Assembly: GCF_017591425.1 (NCBI RefSeq) | Contig: NW_024466459.1 | Coordinates: forward strand, 3,410,001 to 3,474,000 | Length of the DNA stretch: 64,000 bases | Source: Ochotona curzoniae | Lineage: Eukaryota; Chordata; Mammalia; Lagomorpha; Ochotonidae | Reading direction: 5' to 3' | In this document: piece by piece, positions 32,831-45,365 of the stretch | Layout: each line of letters opens with the position of its first letter | Numbering within the stretch: position 1 is the first letter of the stretch | Notes under the pieces: generated by a model | Told to the model about the DNA's origin: nothing | Seen by the model: only the letters and a program-made list of their open reading frames with translations | Database searches by the model: none | Translations under genes and position numbers: made by a program

Positions 32831-34713
32831 CAAGGCACTTTCCCATGGAATATTATAAAATATTTCTATCAATTTTAAGTCCCATTCCTTCTTCCAATTT
32901 TTCTGAGACTTTTAATGAACTTCCTACTTCCTCTACTTTCCCTCATAATATTGCATACTTAACTGATTTTGACCAAATATTATAATTTTATTATAATAAT
33001 GCTTGATAACAAAATATAAAATGGAAATAGTAACAAGTACAAGAACTAAAAATATTCAGACTTAAGAATTTGTATACCTAGCTGCCTGGAAAAAATGTTA
33101 CAGTGTCAGTAACATTTTAAATTTTCTCTTCTATTGGAATTAACATTGAAGTTGTGTGAATCACTGAATAAAATATAGCATCTATTTTAAATTATCAAAG
33201 AAAGATACTTTTTGAAAGTTATTGATATTCTATATTCCTTAAAAAGGTTTATACTGTTTTTTCTGCACATTGCCAACAGAGGTGTAATACAGGGAGGGAA
33301 ATCCTAAATGCTAAATAAATAAAAATTCGTTATTATACATTTTTATTCTCAGATGCAAAATCCATTTTCCATACTATTTTTGCACTGTTTTATTCTAATA
33401 AGTGTGTATGTTTGAGTTGGCACATTCTTCTTTCATCTAACTAGCATGCTACATTTGTTAATTGTTAGAAATTTGCAGTTGATTTTTCATATCTAAGAAA
33501 AATCATAGGAAGAAAGTTTGTTAAAACTTATGTTTTACAGCAAATTCAAAATGTGACTTGATTCTTGATTTGCAGTTAAGAGGTGGTACTTCCAAATTTA
33601 ATATGAAAATAACTTGTGAAGTTTAGTGCAGCACGCATGCCTGCAGAAATGAATGCTGTAGCTTTAAGATAAGGTCGTCTGGTGATTCATTGCGTGAAGC
33701 AAGATCGATTTGGAACAGGCTCCTACTGTTAGCTTTTTTTTGAAGATGGATTCTCACGCCAAAAATAACACAACATATTCTAGATAACAGCAGTTTTTCC
33801 CCCTGAAATCCACCAAAACTGAAGAAAAATCCAAGTGACTGTTCTTAGCAGCTGTGTGGCCTGGAGTTCACTGGGGAAGCTGGCTTCCTGCAGTCCCCTA
33901 TTCATCACCTGCTTCAAAGACAGCCTGGCTGGCTATAGTTTGCAGGCCAGGTAGGGTGCCATTGTGCACAGTCTGGGAGGATTAGTATCAAAGCTGCGGC
34001 AACCAGGCCCTTGGTCTCCGGCTGCCATTCAGTCTAGCAGGGAGAGGCTAAGACTGGCCAAGGTCACAGTCTCCAGTGTGGAGTGGACTGGGAAAGGATC
34101 CTGAGAATAGAATGCTTTTTATGAAATCATGGCGCAAGCTTGCAGCACAGCAGGTGGCCTTCTGGAAGACATAACATCTGTTTATGTTGGTATACCGTAG
34201 CTGACAACGCGATAATAGAGCTTTGAAATGTATCATTTTATTTTTTAAAAGACAACTGTATATACAATAATCCAGATGCGCATTAAGCTCAAATCTTTTC
34301 TTTGAAACTTAAAATGAAAACTGACCGATTTAATTACTGCTTTTACATGTATATATTTAAGCAGAAAGCAAAGCGTACTGACTATTAACCATTTACAACC
34401 ATCGCTAATCAGTAATGTTTGAATTCTAAGGGAGGAAATACCTAGCCTCCCACGTATATATTTTTTTCAAGTTCAGACATTTGTGTCAACAGATTGCACA
34501 AGGATTTATTGAATATGCCCAACTGTCTTGAATATTAGGAGGACTGGGCAAAATCCTCCCCCACCAAATGAGAATATTTCAAGGGTGAGGCAACAATGAC
34601 GCAAAAATAAAATTTTCGACTTGTACAAATTAGAGAAAAATTAAGCTGTACATGAGTTGTCATGACGACAAGGATGCTCTGTTGATGAACTGTCCTCCTC
34701 ATTGTCCAATCAG
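32831..34713. other. Repeat-poor intronic sequence before the second exon
   Basis: No SINE, LINE or LTR recognised. 33640-34240 is GC-moderate and looks unique. The branch point and pyrimidine tract for the exon at 34714 lie in the last 40 bases (tgtcctcctcattgtccaatcag). Confidence 0.5.
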
Positions 34714-34896
34714 ATAGTAGAGCTGAAGCTGGGGCATGAACAGGAGAAGACGCACCTATTACAGCAGCATAACGCAGAGAGGGATAGCCTAGTCCGAGAC
34801 CATGAACGGGAAATTGAAAACCTGGAAAAACAGCTTCGCGCTGCCAATATGGAGCATGAAAATCAAATTCAAGAGTTCAAGAAACGAGATGCACAG
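34714..34896 (+). CDS. CEP112: CEP112 (CCDC46) internal coding exon, 61 codons
   Basis: The exon follows acceptor tcctcattgtccaatcag and ends CAG before donor gtaatt. Length 183 bases, phase 0 at both ends, so it joins the exon at 18288 in frame (RQRYEQQ + IVELKLGHEQ). It encodes an uninterrupted charged coiled coil, including LVRDHEREIENLEKQLRAAN and ending QIQEFKKRDAQ, with no proline or glycine beyond the LKLGHEQ position. I recall this block as characteristic of CEP112, a centrosomal coiled-coil protein, where the next residues are VIADMEAQ; that next exon was not found in the remaining 29 kb. An open frame starting at 34702 includes 12 intronic bases and so overstates the exon. The +5 base of the donor is not the consensus G. 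Confidence 0.88.
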
Positions 34897-37800
34897 GTAA
34901 TTATCAATAATATTTGATAAAACGGCTATCTGTCTTTAAAAAGTCATCAGCATTTAATGTCTTCTTATTCTTGTCGATGCACACTGTTTGATCATTTGCA
35001 AAACTGACATAAAAATGTGATTTTTTTGTTTGTTTGTTTTCTTCCCCCCAGCCCTCCCCCGTTTGGGGCATGAATGAGGCTTTAACTACAGAAACCACAG
35101 GTAGCCAGATTAAAAATCCCATGGCGCGCTATAACTTGGCCCCTTTTTTATAATCTTGTCTCAGTTCCTTTCATGATGGATTTTTTTAAGGTATCTACCC
35201 CTTACCCCTCCCCTCAGCCTTCAAAAATCCCTATGAAATATATCAGCTTCTCTGCTTTCTTTTTGTTTTCATCTCTGTAGGTAATCAGGCAGCCGTTTTA
35301 ACATTTGCTTTCCTTTCCTTGTGTTGCTTTTGTCATTAGACCATATATTTGATTAGATGACTCAGATGATAATTGATAAAAATGACCCCAGAGAAGGACT
35401 ATTTCCCATCAGGTCTGTTGCTTTTCCCTGCATGCACACGCACATGTCCCCATCTCTGCGGTCCCTGTTGGAAGCCATTTGGCAGAATAACCCCCAGCTG
35501 TGGTAGCATTTGACTCTTCAAACTTATGGATGAAATGTGCACTGTCAGCATGGAAAATTATCTTTATAAATTTCAGATGAAAAAAAAATCTTATTGGGTA
35601 TGTATCTTTGTAGTACAATGCATTCTTTAGGGTATATATAATCAAGGGCCTTTAATGTATCCTCTTTAGATTGCTGTGAAATTTTATTAAAGAAAAATTT
35701 AAGAGTAATTGATAACAATAACAAGATAATTTTCTTTTCTAATAAAACCATATCATAGAGTAGGTCTAAATACCTCTTTTCCCATTGAAATCCAGCCATA
35801 TTAACCACACCACATAAGCTTCTTTTCCTGATTATCTTTCCTCCAAATATAATATTTTCTAGAGCAGAATAAATCTTCCATATTGCTATGTATTTAAACA
35901 ATTTTATAATTATCTAAACATAAAAATGCTACTAATTAAATAAGATTGCATTTTTGAGAGGAGAGCGGGAGGCGGTTAGGCAAAGAAGAGGAATTGGTTA
36001 TTTTTAATTTGACCTTGAGTTGTCTTTTATTTTCAAAGAATTACTAGCACTGTTGGATATACCCAACACAAGTGGTTTTTGGTCAGTAATTCATACAAAA
36101 AATATTTTCAGTTTCTTTTATGGTGATTTGCTAACTAAAAAGGGTAGGCATTGTAGTAACCATGGTACCAGAATAGTCAGGTGGTTCCAGTTAAATCAAT
36201 ATGTATTGCAATTTGACCATAGACCTCATTAGAGCCTTTTAAAAATACATACGCTTGTTTTTATTGACTCTGCCATACAATTGGTTAGGAACATCCACAA
36301 ACTTATATTCTGCTTCAGGTATGATGTGAAGCTCTACCATTGTCTGCCTATGGTAAGAAATATGGGGTCTGAGTCAGGGTAGAATCTGCCTGCATAGTGG
36401 TTGAATAATGGAGACAATAAAATACATTAATTTACATAACTTCCTACTATTTGGGGGATATTGTGGATAGCTGACGCTAGTAGAGGCCAAATTTAGAGAT
36501 CTTTGTGATTTTGCATGTGTCGAATCTGCCATCTAGGGTGCGGTTGATCCAGTCATAACAAAAGGAAAATTTTGTAACTATTACATTTAATTAAACCATA
36601 GATAGTATAATAAGAATATTCATTGATTTTTTTTTGTACTGAAATGTTTAGTATGAGGACTATATGACTCGCTCAAATGCTGTAATTTCGGATTGTGTTA
36701 GTCGTATTTTGTCTTTCTTTGAACGTTTTACTCATTGGAATTGCTATTGTGGGCATGCCAGTAAGCAATGGAAACAGGCTAAATGCATTCTTGGTCAAAA
36801 GAAATTTTGCATGTGTTCTCCTTTGTTGTTTTTAGAGAATGCAGGGTTTTATTATTAATTTATATTTTAAAAATCTTAGGTGTGTTAAATGCTAATAATT
36901 AGTATTTAAGTATAATCACTCATTGAGGATATTAGTTGCCAAATTCTTTCATGTAAGTCTTAATTTTTAAAAATTATATAAATGCATGTATGTACATATA
37001 CATACATACATATAATGCCGATATATATGTTTATGATTATATTCTAAACAATCAAGCATATTGTAGCTTTCAGGCTCTCAGTTGTATTGATGAATTTTAA
37101 AACAATAAAGTGAGCATGTTTTTTCAAAATAGATCTTATTATCAAATCTGTGTTATAGATTTGTGCAGAAAACACATGTATGTTATGTGTTAGATGGCAT
37201 AAATTTTTATTTTAGTTTCAGAGAGATTGGACCTTTAGTTACTGTTTGGCTGCCCCAGTTAGCAACGGAAGCCATTTTGTGAAAAGCACTATTTGAAATA
37301 CTAACCAAGAGGGAACCAGTGAAAGATCAATGTTGGATAGCGTGTCTTTGTTTGCTGCTTCTCTTCCATAAGATGTTTTAATAAGGATAGTATTCTAAAA
37401 ATCCGTTTATGGCTTCTAAATGTGTAGTACAGTATATGTTAATGAGAATCTCATCATTATAAAGTATGGTTACCTGCATTAAGGTGAATCATACCAAATA
37501 GGAATTCTGTTTGGTCAAAATGCTTTCTAATTATTACAGGTGTTATTCTATTGATTTCTATTTGTAGAATGATGATAAGATATGGTGATGCAGCTAAAGA
37601 AAATTAGTCATTTTTCTCATTATCATTTTATGTCTATATTCCTAATACTTTGATTTTGATGGAAGAATATATTGTGTTGTGATACTTAAGATGCATAGTT
37701 GCATTTTACCAACATCTTGAAAATTTTTCAGTCTGGCATCTATGGAAAGTCACAATGTTTGAGAAAGGTATCCAGTTCAATGAAAATCAAGGCATCTAGA

Positions 37801-39246
37801 AATTTATAACCTTATACTCCATATTAATCATACCAATCCCTATTAATTGAAATTATTTTGAAAAATAATCTGATGGTTCAATCGAATTTTCATGGTGAAC
37901 AAATTTTATAATTACCATCTTAGAAAGCTTCTAACATGACAACTATATACATAATTCTTACTTGCGATTGAATAACATATTGAATGAATCTGCAGTTTGT
38001 CTTGTTGAATAAGAAGAACAGAACAGTAGTTACCTTTGTCACTTAGTTGTCCTTTTAGGACCCAGAACCAGTTAGGGATTGCTTGATCTTTTATGTTTGT
38101 TGCCTGAGTGGTGTGTAATGAATCCCGTGGAGACTGTTACAGAGCACCTTTATGCTCCACCCCAGAGGTGGTGCCCTGATCTTAGGAGAGCTATGTGATC
38201 TGTTGCTGCAACAGACAGGCACAGGAGTCAGAGTAATCGTCAGTCACCATGACCTGCCATCAGCATCATACAAATGAAATATGGTCTCCTAGAAGGCTAT
38301 CAGCAACATTTGAAAACATTAAACCTAGCATTTGTGTATCTTACACTGGATCCTGCACAACGTTGGCGTGTAAATGCCTTCAGTTACCTAAGTGAGAATC
38401 GTGATTCTGATACAGAATAATTAATTGTAAAATAAGTGGACACATCATCTCCATTTGACCATATTCATTCACATAAGACCCTGAAGTTCTCAGTGACTAT
38501 GAAATGAGGATTTGTCTTTTTTTTCTACTGAAAGTTTTCCTGTTCATAAAGACAATTTTAGTTTTAAGAAGTGTATCTTAATAACATTACTTTACCTTCC
38601 ACAGTTTTGCACATGAACAAAAGATTATCAGCCTTTATAAACTGGATGTGGATGGTAGTTACTAGATGAGCCATTGTTTATCATTCTTCAGAGATTACCA
38701 AAAAGGTGAATTTAGCAATATATATAGTCTTAACTCTGTGGTCCTACCTTTGTACAAGGTCTTTGCGTTTTCTGTTAAAATCATTTTTTTTCTTTGTAAG
38801 GCAACTGTACTGACAAAGAGTATAAGGAATTATCTTATAGTAAATATGCAACAAAATAATTAAACAATAAATACTAACCAACTACAAAATCTATACTTAA
38901 AAGAGTGCTATAGTTCAAGATTAGCTTCAAGCTTGCCTAGAAGCCACAGCAAAGAGGGCAGCGCGATGAGTTGATTGTAGGTCATGAAAGAATTCATAAC
39001 ATTTGCTAGGTTTCAGTTCTTGGGGAAATTTATGATGTGGAACCTCATATGAAGGACATTGTCAAGTATAATTGATAATTTTCTCTGTGAAAACATTTGG
39101 ATATAAACTGTGATGGTGAACCTTAGACTGCTTAAGTGCTTTTATATGCTGCAATGAGCAGATTTCAGTTGAGTGGCCAAAATTTCATTTTAATTTATTA
39201 AAAATACCACTGTTCTCAAATAAAAAGAGTAAAACTGCCTTGAGAT
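34897..39246. other. Repeat-poor intronic sequence
   Basis: AT-rich with no recognised SINE, LINE or LTR. The density of transposons falls sharply here compared with the first 30 kb. No coding exon was seen. Confidence 0.5.
36972..37016. repeat. (TACA)/(TATG) low-complexity tract
   Basis: Alternating atgtatgtacatatacatacatacat-type sequence, an imperfect tetranucleotide repeat with local self-complementarity. Confidence 0.75.
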
Positions 39247-39312
39247 TCTATTTTGCAGATTATGAGTCAAAAGAATAAATATGTTAAGTGACAAGTCTAC
39301 CAAGTTCAGTAA
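39247..39312 (+). mobile_element. MIR fragment
   Basis: 'ctattttgcagattatgagtcaaaagaa' followed by 'gttaagtgacaagtctaccaag' matches the MIR core ('cattttgcagatgaggaaactg' then 'gttaagtgacttgcccaag' style). A possible tail of the same element is at 39505-39545 ('ttctacctcttaaccacagtagc'). Confidence 0.55.
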
Positions 39313-39730
39313 TGTCACTTTATCACTATGCCAGAAATTCATACAAAATTTCTATGAGAAGTAAAAATTTAAAAAAATATGGCTAAGATTAGAAATGGTT
39401 CAGAAATTAATACCCTAATTTTGACTTCTAAGTGCGTTACTCTCCTACTATGATAAACTCTAACTAAAAAAATCAAGTTTAGAAGCAAAAGATGTCTTGT
39501 CCCTGGGCTAAGGATCCACGTTCTACCTCTTAACCACAGTAGCATTTCGTCATCATTCATTTATCCATAGCCTGTATGAGATTGTAAAGTGGTAAACAGC
39601 TTTATTTATAAGGATCATACGGGACTTACTACTTGGAAAACCCCAACTCGATGGTTAGTATTTCCCCTGGGCCCAGTGAGCCATAGCTGTTTATACTTCT
39701 CTGGTTTGTCCCCAACTCCTCCCTGGGAAC

Positions 39731-39788
39731 AGCCACAGTCACAGCCCAGTGGCTGCCCCAGCCACAGTCACAGCCCAGTGGCTGCCCA
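39731..39788 (+). repeat. Tandem duplication of a 29-base GC-rich unit
   Basis: Two adjacent copies (39731-39759 and 39760-39788) of a 29-base unit beginning agccacagtcacagcccag differ only at the last base. Embedded in an otherwise AT-rich stretch. Confidence 0.95.
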
Positions 39789-40666
39789 CTCTCCAGCCGT
39801 GTGTACCACACCTTGATACTTAGCGTAATCTGAGAGACTGAGTGCGCTGCCGCAGCTGGACTGCAGAATGTAAATCGTGTTCTAAATTTTAAATGGGTTT
39901 TGCTGCAATGTACAAAATTAAATGTCAGGAGTTAGAAGGTTGTTGGAAAATAAAAATACTTTTTAATTGAATTCCTGATAACAGGAAGTATTGTAATTTT
40001 TAATTTATATTCCTGAGTTGAGCTTTTATAGGATGATATAAGAGCTGTATTCAAGGTAACCCAAGAACTTCCTGTATATATTAAAATATAAGCAGAAATT
40101 TCCTAAATAGGCCATTGAGAAAAGGCTAGAGAAAATGCTGTTTTTCTGATAAAAATGTATAGATAATATGATATGCCACATAAAAAGGGCAACATTTCTC
40201 CCCATATTTTGACATCAACACCTTGATTCAAAGATCTTGTTATATTACTATCCAATTGTTAGTATTAATCAGTATTTATTAGTGAGGTGTCTGATACTAC
40301 ATATACCACATATAGTTTAATAATAATACTTTTATTACTTATATATCATGAAAATTAACATTTTTGAGAATCCTCTTGTGAATTTAATTAGGATAAAATG
40401 TAGGAGAATTTTGGAGATTAGAAGCTTTATCTGTTATAATTTTAGGGTTTTGTGATTATTTTCACAAAATTTGTTAAAAAGTGGCATATCCACCTGTAAT
40501 TAAACTACTATGAATAATTCTACAGGGTCCTTATGGAGAAAATAAAATTGTTTGAAAGATATAAGTATAGGCTGAGAAAAGGGGATTGATTTCTCTGAGA
40601 ACAATCCATTTGCAGAAGTGTTATACAGTGTATCTTTAGTCCTTTGCATAGTTTTAAAATGTGGCA

Positions 40667-40680
40667 GTTACCATGGAAAC
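40667..40680 (+). promoter_or_regulatory. RFX X-box-like site
   Basis: gttaccatggaaac fits the bipartite RFX X-box (GTNRCC, short spacer, RGYAAC) except one base in the right half. RFX factors control many ciliary and centrosomal genes. The motif can occur by chance in 64 kb, so a regulatory role is only suggested. Confidence 0.3.
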
Positions 40681-40888
40681 CACATTCTATGGTATGTGGT
40701 CCACTTGAGATAGAGTATTCCTTTTAAAGACAACCTTTGCAAATAATAACATATCAAGCATCCTGTTTGGATTATTAACTTCATATCAACTAACAACGAT
40801 TGCATTAAAATCTGTCTTGTTGTACTATATAGATTTTTTTAAAAATATTAAAATGTTTCTTGGAGACGAGCTCATTACATAGAAGAGC

Positions 40889-40917
40889 TCCTATTTAAGG
40901 AAATACCTTAAATAGGA
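40889..40917. repeat. Perfect 12-bp inverted repeat (hairpin)
   Basis: tcctatttaagg, five-base loop aaata, ccttaaatagga: every stem position pairs. The stem is AT-rich and resembles a CArG-type box with one extra A/T. It lies in repeat-poor sequence. Confidence 0.85.
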
Positions 40918-41094
40918 TTTATAATGTGATCACTCTGCAGCATGAACACTGAGTGGACTGCAAAGAACCGCAAGTCACTGTATGCAGAATTTCCTGCCAG
41001 ACATGCAGCAGTTAATCATGTTATGTTTCAAGAATCTAGTAATAAAATATAATAACTGATGTAAATGGATGAACACAACAAGATAAGAAGCCTG

Positions 41095-41190
41095 TGATTC
41101 AAGAGGGTTATCTTGCCCACGGTTACAGAACTGACAAAGAAAGTCTTCTTAATCTGAATCAATTTTCTTTCCTTGTATCATGGCCCCTTC
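41095..41190 (+). mobile_element. Possible MIR fragment
   Basis: 'gagggttatcttgcccacggttacagaactgacaaag' resembles the MIR segment around 'acttgcccaaggtcacacagct'. Weak match. Confidence 0.35.
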
Positions 41191-42139
41191 CAATAAAGAT
41201 TTCACAGTTTTTGAGAGGTTGGATGTGACCAAAAAGGAACAGGGTCACATGAGGGAAGATCCACAAAACATGAATCAGCTGTCCAAGTTTATTTAATTAG
41301 TAGGATGAACAGAACTCATAGGAAACTATTCTCTCATCTGCTTGCTTACTTATGAGCACATTATCTCTGAATTTTATTTATTTGCATACATCTGTCATAT
41401 ATTTTCAATTTTGGATTATCAGTCCATTACTAAATTTAAAATGCATTGGTCTTCATTACGTGGACGATGTAAATCCAAATCAAGTTAACCTGTCTTTTCA
41501 TCTTTCTGGACAGCCACAAGCCAACTGGGTTTTTTGTTTGTTCATTTGTTTTGTTTTGTTTTTGAATAAGTGAGACTCTGAAGAAATATGTGTTTCTAAA
41601 TATTTTTCTTTGCAATATAACTTGTTCTCATACACCAGAGAATTCGTAGAATGGAAAAATGAATATGCTTTAAAATGGGATCAGTTTGGTTTATCTATTA
41701 TTACTGAAATAACTAAGTATTTCAAGCAAAATAATTCACCAAACATTTAGGTTACTGGGGCAACCAGTCCCTAAAAAAATCCTGTGGGAATTGTCATCTA
41801 CTGCTAATACAGTTCTGTTCGTTGTGAGTGGTCTATCATATTCACACACTATTAAGGATTATTACATTTAATCCTTTCATTCTGTGGCACACATTTTTGA
41901 ACCTCAAAGAGTTAAAACTTAATTTTTTTAACCTAAAGGAAGTTAAAGAATCTTCTACATGACAAATGCCAGTCGAAACTTTTCATGATTGAAGTCATTG
42001 ATGACTTACTAATTTAAAACCTATTTTTCTATAAAAAATAAAGAATAATTAGAAAAATTAGTTTCTACCTGGTTCGTTCAAGGCAATTTATGTTGATTCA
42101 ATGTGGGCTGAGTTGTAGAGGTACTTTTTGAAGTAAAAA

Positions 42140-42442
42140 TGTAATGGTTCAATGGCTAAATCCTCACCTTGCATGCCCTGGCATCCCATATGGGCACAGG
42201 TTCATGTGCTGGCCACTCCTATGGCCTAGGAAAGCAGAGGCGGATGGCCCAAAGCCTTAGGACTCTGTGCTTGCTTGGGAGACCACCAAGAGGATCCTTA
42301 GTCTTGGCTTTAGATTGGCTCAGCTTCGGCCGTTGCAGCCACTGGGGAGTGAACCAGCTGGTGGAAGATCTTTCTTTTTGTTTCTCAGAGCTTCTCTGTA
42401 AATCTGATCTGTCTTTTCAATAAAAATAAATGAATCTTTAAA
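42140..42442 (+). mobile_element. C-SINE
   Basis: 'gtaatggttcaatggctaaatcctcaccttgcatgcc', 'atatgggcacaggttcatg', 'ggcctaggaaagcagagg', and tail 'ttcaataaaaataaatgaatcttt'. It is the first SINE after about 12 kb almost free of them. Confidence 0.88.
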
Positions 42443-44469
42443 ACAACAAAAAAATTTATGATGAGGCTTAAAAAACAAATATTCCAGATGAAATCACTAT
42501 TCCCCATGCTGAAATGTCATTTCAGTTGACAAAAGAAACAAGTCCCTTAGTTATTTTTAGCGTATTACTTTTCCTTCTCCTTAGCTCTACCTCAAGGAAA
42601 TTAAGCAAGTTGGTATAAATTAGCTCTGAGGTTCTATAAAAGTCGTACTTAAATTTCTGACTCAATCAGTTGTGAAAGATACAATCCTGATGTTTCTACT
42701 TCTATAGCTGAGGTAATTTTTTTTGTGGCAGAGCTTGAACCCAAAGTGCAAAAATGACTTGCAAAATGATTATATCATCAAATGTTCGAAGAGCTGGCAA
42801 ATTGAAGCTTATTGAACTGTCACTTTGCCTTCCATTCGGAGTTAATTGGAATCATGCTTACTTGTATGATATGAAAGATATTTAACACCTGAGCATTTCT
42901 CATGACAAAAATGACAGAAATTTATGTCAGGGGGACCTTGAACTCCTGTTTTACTAGGATAGAAAGACATTACATGAAAATTATAACCTATTTTTAACTA
43001 CTTAAATATTTGTATACAGAAAATATTTGAAAATTATTGTCATTTAGTGGGAATTTTTAGATGATAAAATTGGTCAAATATTTCAATTTCATGATAGATT
43101 GTGTGAATATTTACAATATTTTTCAGTTGAAACAAATTATTTTACCAATTATACTTGAGCATGTCAAGTACTTGTATATAACTGTAAGCTGGGAGGTAGA
43201 GAATGTTCACATGAAATGAGAAAGAAACAATACATGTGGGACTTCCAGGGCTCTATGATGTTTGGCCTGTTTTTATTTGTTTAGCTTATGTGTGAAGTCA
43301 GGGCCTGAAGTATTGGCGATATCTGAGTTACTGCTATCCACAGAGAATTAAGTTGGCTGCGTTATGTGATCTGAACTTCTTCCCTTTTTTGAAGGGACAG
43401 TTTCAAAACAGCACTAGTCTCCCCACTTTTTATGCCTTCCACTGAAGCATCACTCTGCGGTCATAGGCTCCATGTGGAGGGAACCAGTCTAGGTAGGCCA
43501 AGCAAAACTCAGAATAAGGGAATCTCAAGCAGCACGTCTTTAAGAAGGTTAAAATTGAACAAATAGCTGATTCATTATGTTTGCTCTTTTAGCATTTATT
43601 CCTGAAACAAACCCTAGATGCCTAGGATCAAGTGAAACCTTAACTTATTTTGATGGTTTGCTCATTGCTTAACATACAACATCCATGCGTTCACCAAATG
43701 TTTCTGCAAAAAATAATTTGTAAATGTAAATGTTACCTTCTCCTGTTAGGCGAATTATGTGATAGTTCCTGATATACTTTCATTGGCTTGTGCAACTGGA
43801 GAGGTGCAGAGCAAAGATTGAAGATGTTTTGCTTTTCATTTGTTAGAAAATTGTTTCCAAACTTACCGTTAAACAAAAACCTATGAGTTCAAGAGGCACA
43901 GCATATTCCAGCACCACCCGCTCTCTGACCACCCAGTTAATCCTGACTGTTCCTGTCGGGTTTCAGACTTTGGGTGAGAAGTAGAAATGTACTATTAGTA
44001 CTTTCTCCATATAACCATTTCTACTGACATACAATAGAACATCATCATGTCTTACCATAATGTTGATGCCTCTTGAAAATAAAATCTTTGAACCCAGGAC
44101 TAAGAGTTGTAGAATAAATCGTCTCAAGGAAAAATTTTAACTACTGTTAACTATTTTTAATGCTCTCTGGAATCTGATTACTAAATCCACACTATTTCTG
44201 TGCAAGTTTCCTTATCTAAAAACTACAATGAACTACCTATATAGAATTTTCTGTGACATCAGCTTTCTTCAATTTGAACCATTTATTCCATTAAGGTTTT
44301 TTGAGTACCTATCCCGTTGCAGTCTCTAGAGCTCACTGTGGCAGTGGTATTGGAGACTGGGTGGTAAGTTTGGATGTCTGGAGAGACGTTGTGAGAGACT
44401 TAGCTAAGAAGTAGAAATGAAGAAAGTTGATGTTACAGAGAGAGAGAGAAGCCTAGAGTTATGTCTTAT
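42443..44469. other. Intronic sequence with nothing recognised
   Basis: Unique-looking, AT-rich. No exon or repeat family recognised. Confidence 0.5.
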
Positions 44470-44670
44470 TGTGCCTCAAGACATTTAGATGTCGGTGTCA
44501 CTTATGTAGAAATACAGAAGTAGAGTTCCAAAGGGTATTATCTCTGTTGGAAGTAAGGATTTGGGGATCATGAGTGCAGACAGTAACGCATATCAAGAGT
44601 GAGGATGAAAATCTTCTATGTTAGGAGAAGAGAATGAGAATACAAGATACTCATGGCTTGTAGGAGGGTG
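44470..44670 (-). mobile_element. Possible L2 fragment, antisense
   Basis: 'aagacatttagatgtcggtgtc', 'tagagttccaaaggg' and 'ggggatcatgagtgcagacag' follow the L2 antisense order loosely. It is heavily diverged. Confidence 0.35.
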
Positions 44671-45365
44671 GAGCTTGAAATAGAGTTGGACAAAAACACT
44701 GAAGATTTTGTCTGTGCTGTGGACATGCAGAATAGATGGAGTGCTATACTAGATGAACAATTTATGAGGTTGATTTGTCCATGGTCTTTGAAATCAGGAA
44801 GTCTGCTAAAGCCTGGAAAACATGAGAACCAGATGAATGGAGCCACTTGGGCTGTAAGAGCAGAGTCAGACACATTTGCACACGGCACTAAAACAAGACT
44901 ATTTAATCATGTATTGAGCATCCAGTCCCATTGTTACTGCTGAGAGCAGTGAGGTTTCAAGTTCACAACGAGTGTAGCTGGAGATTGAGCACTAATAAAG
45001 GTTCATTTCTCACATCCTTGGTCAACTCTAAGGATCTCTCAAGGCGGTAGAAGCATGCATCATAGGAAACTTGGAGCCTGTTTTGCCTGGACCTGCTTCT
45101 GAACCAATGATTTGAGAAACTCCTCTCAGAGGGCCAGGAGGAGATAACAAGATTTATGTTTGGATCTTAAGAAATTCCTCCAAAATGCCACTTGTCACAT
45201 GACTGTCACAGTGCTTCTATTCTAAATATTACGCAATATAATGCTTGCAGTATATTTAAACTAAAATTAATCTGCATGGAACCAAGCTCTCCATCTTTAT
45301 TTTAATTCCCTTCAATGCATGAGACTTGAGTAGATTACTCATTAACACATTTAAAAATTCAAAAT

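Larger units (their letters stand above)
18396..34713 (+). other. CEP112: CEP112 intron between the two visible exons (16,318 bases)
   Basis: Bounded by GT (18396) and AG (34712-34713), phase 0. About the first 14 kb is retroposon-dense; the last 1.9 kb before the acceptor is not. It contains two notable nested events, the NSA2 pseudogene in a C-SINE (21.8-22.7 kb) and clustered L1 3' ends (23.5-25.7 kb). No additional exon was recognised, and because the flanking exons join without a gap in remembered CEP112 sequence, none is expected. Confidence 0.85.

Noticed and set aside
34702..34917. Reading the second exon as a self-contained 71-codon gene with its own ATG
   Set aside because: The ATG lies in the acceptor region upstream of AG, and the last codons are intron after the GT donor; it is an internal exon.
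36155..36172. Palindromic gtaaccatggtacc as a second X-box
   Set aside because: The right half does not fit the RFX consensus; likely a chance palindrome.
36664..36858. 64-codon plus frame with several Cys and aromatic residues as a possible CEP112 exon
   Set aside because: Does not resemble a coiled coil, the composition is unlike CEP112, and no suitable acceptor/donor pair brackets it.
39731..39788. CRISPR repeat pair
   Set aside because: Two directly adjacent copies without spacers in a mammalian intron: an ordinary tandem duplication.
44616..44943. Overlapping 90- and 96-codon frames
   Set aside because: Partly over a probable L2 fragment, no splice context and no family match.
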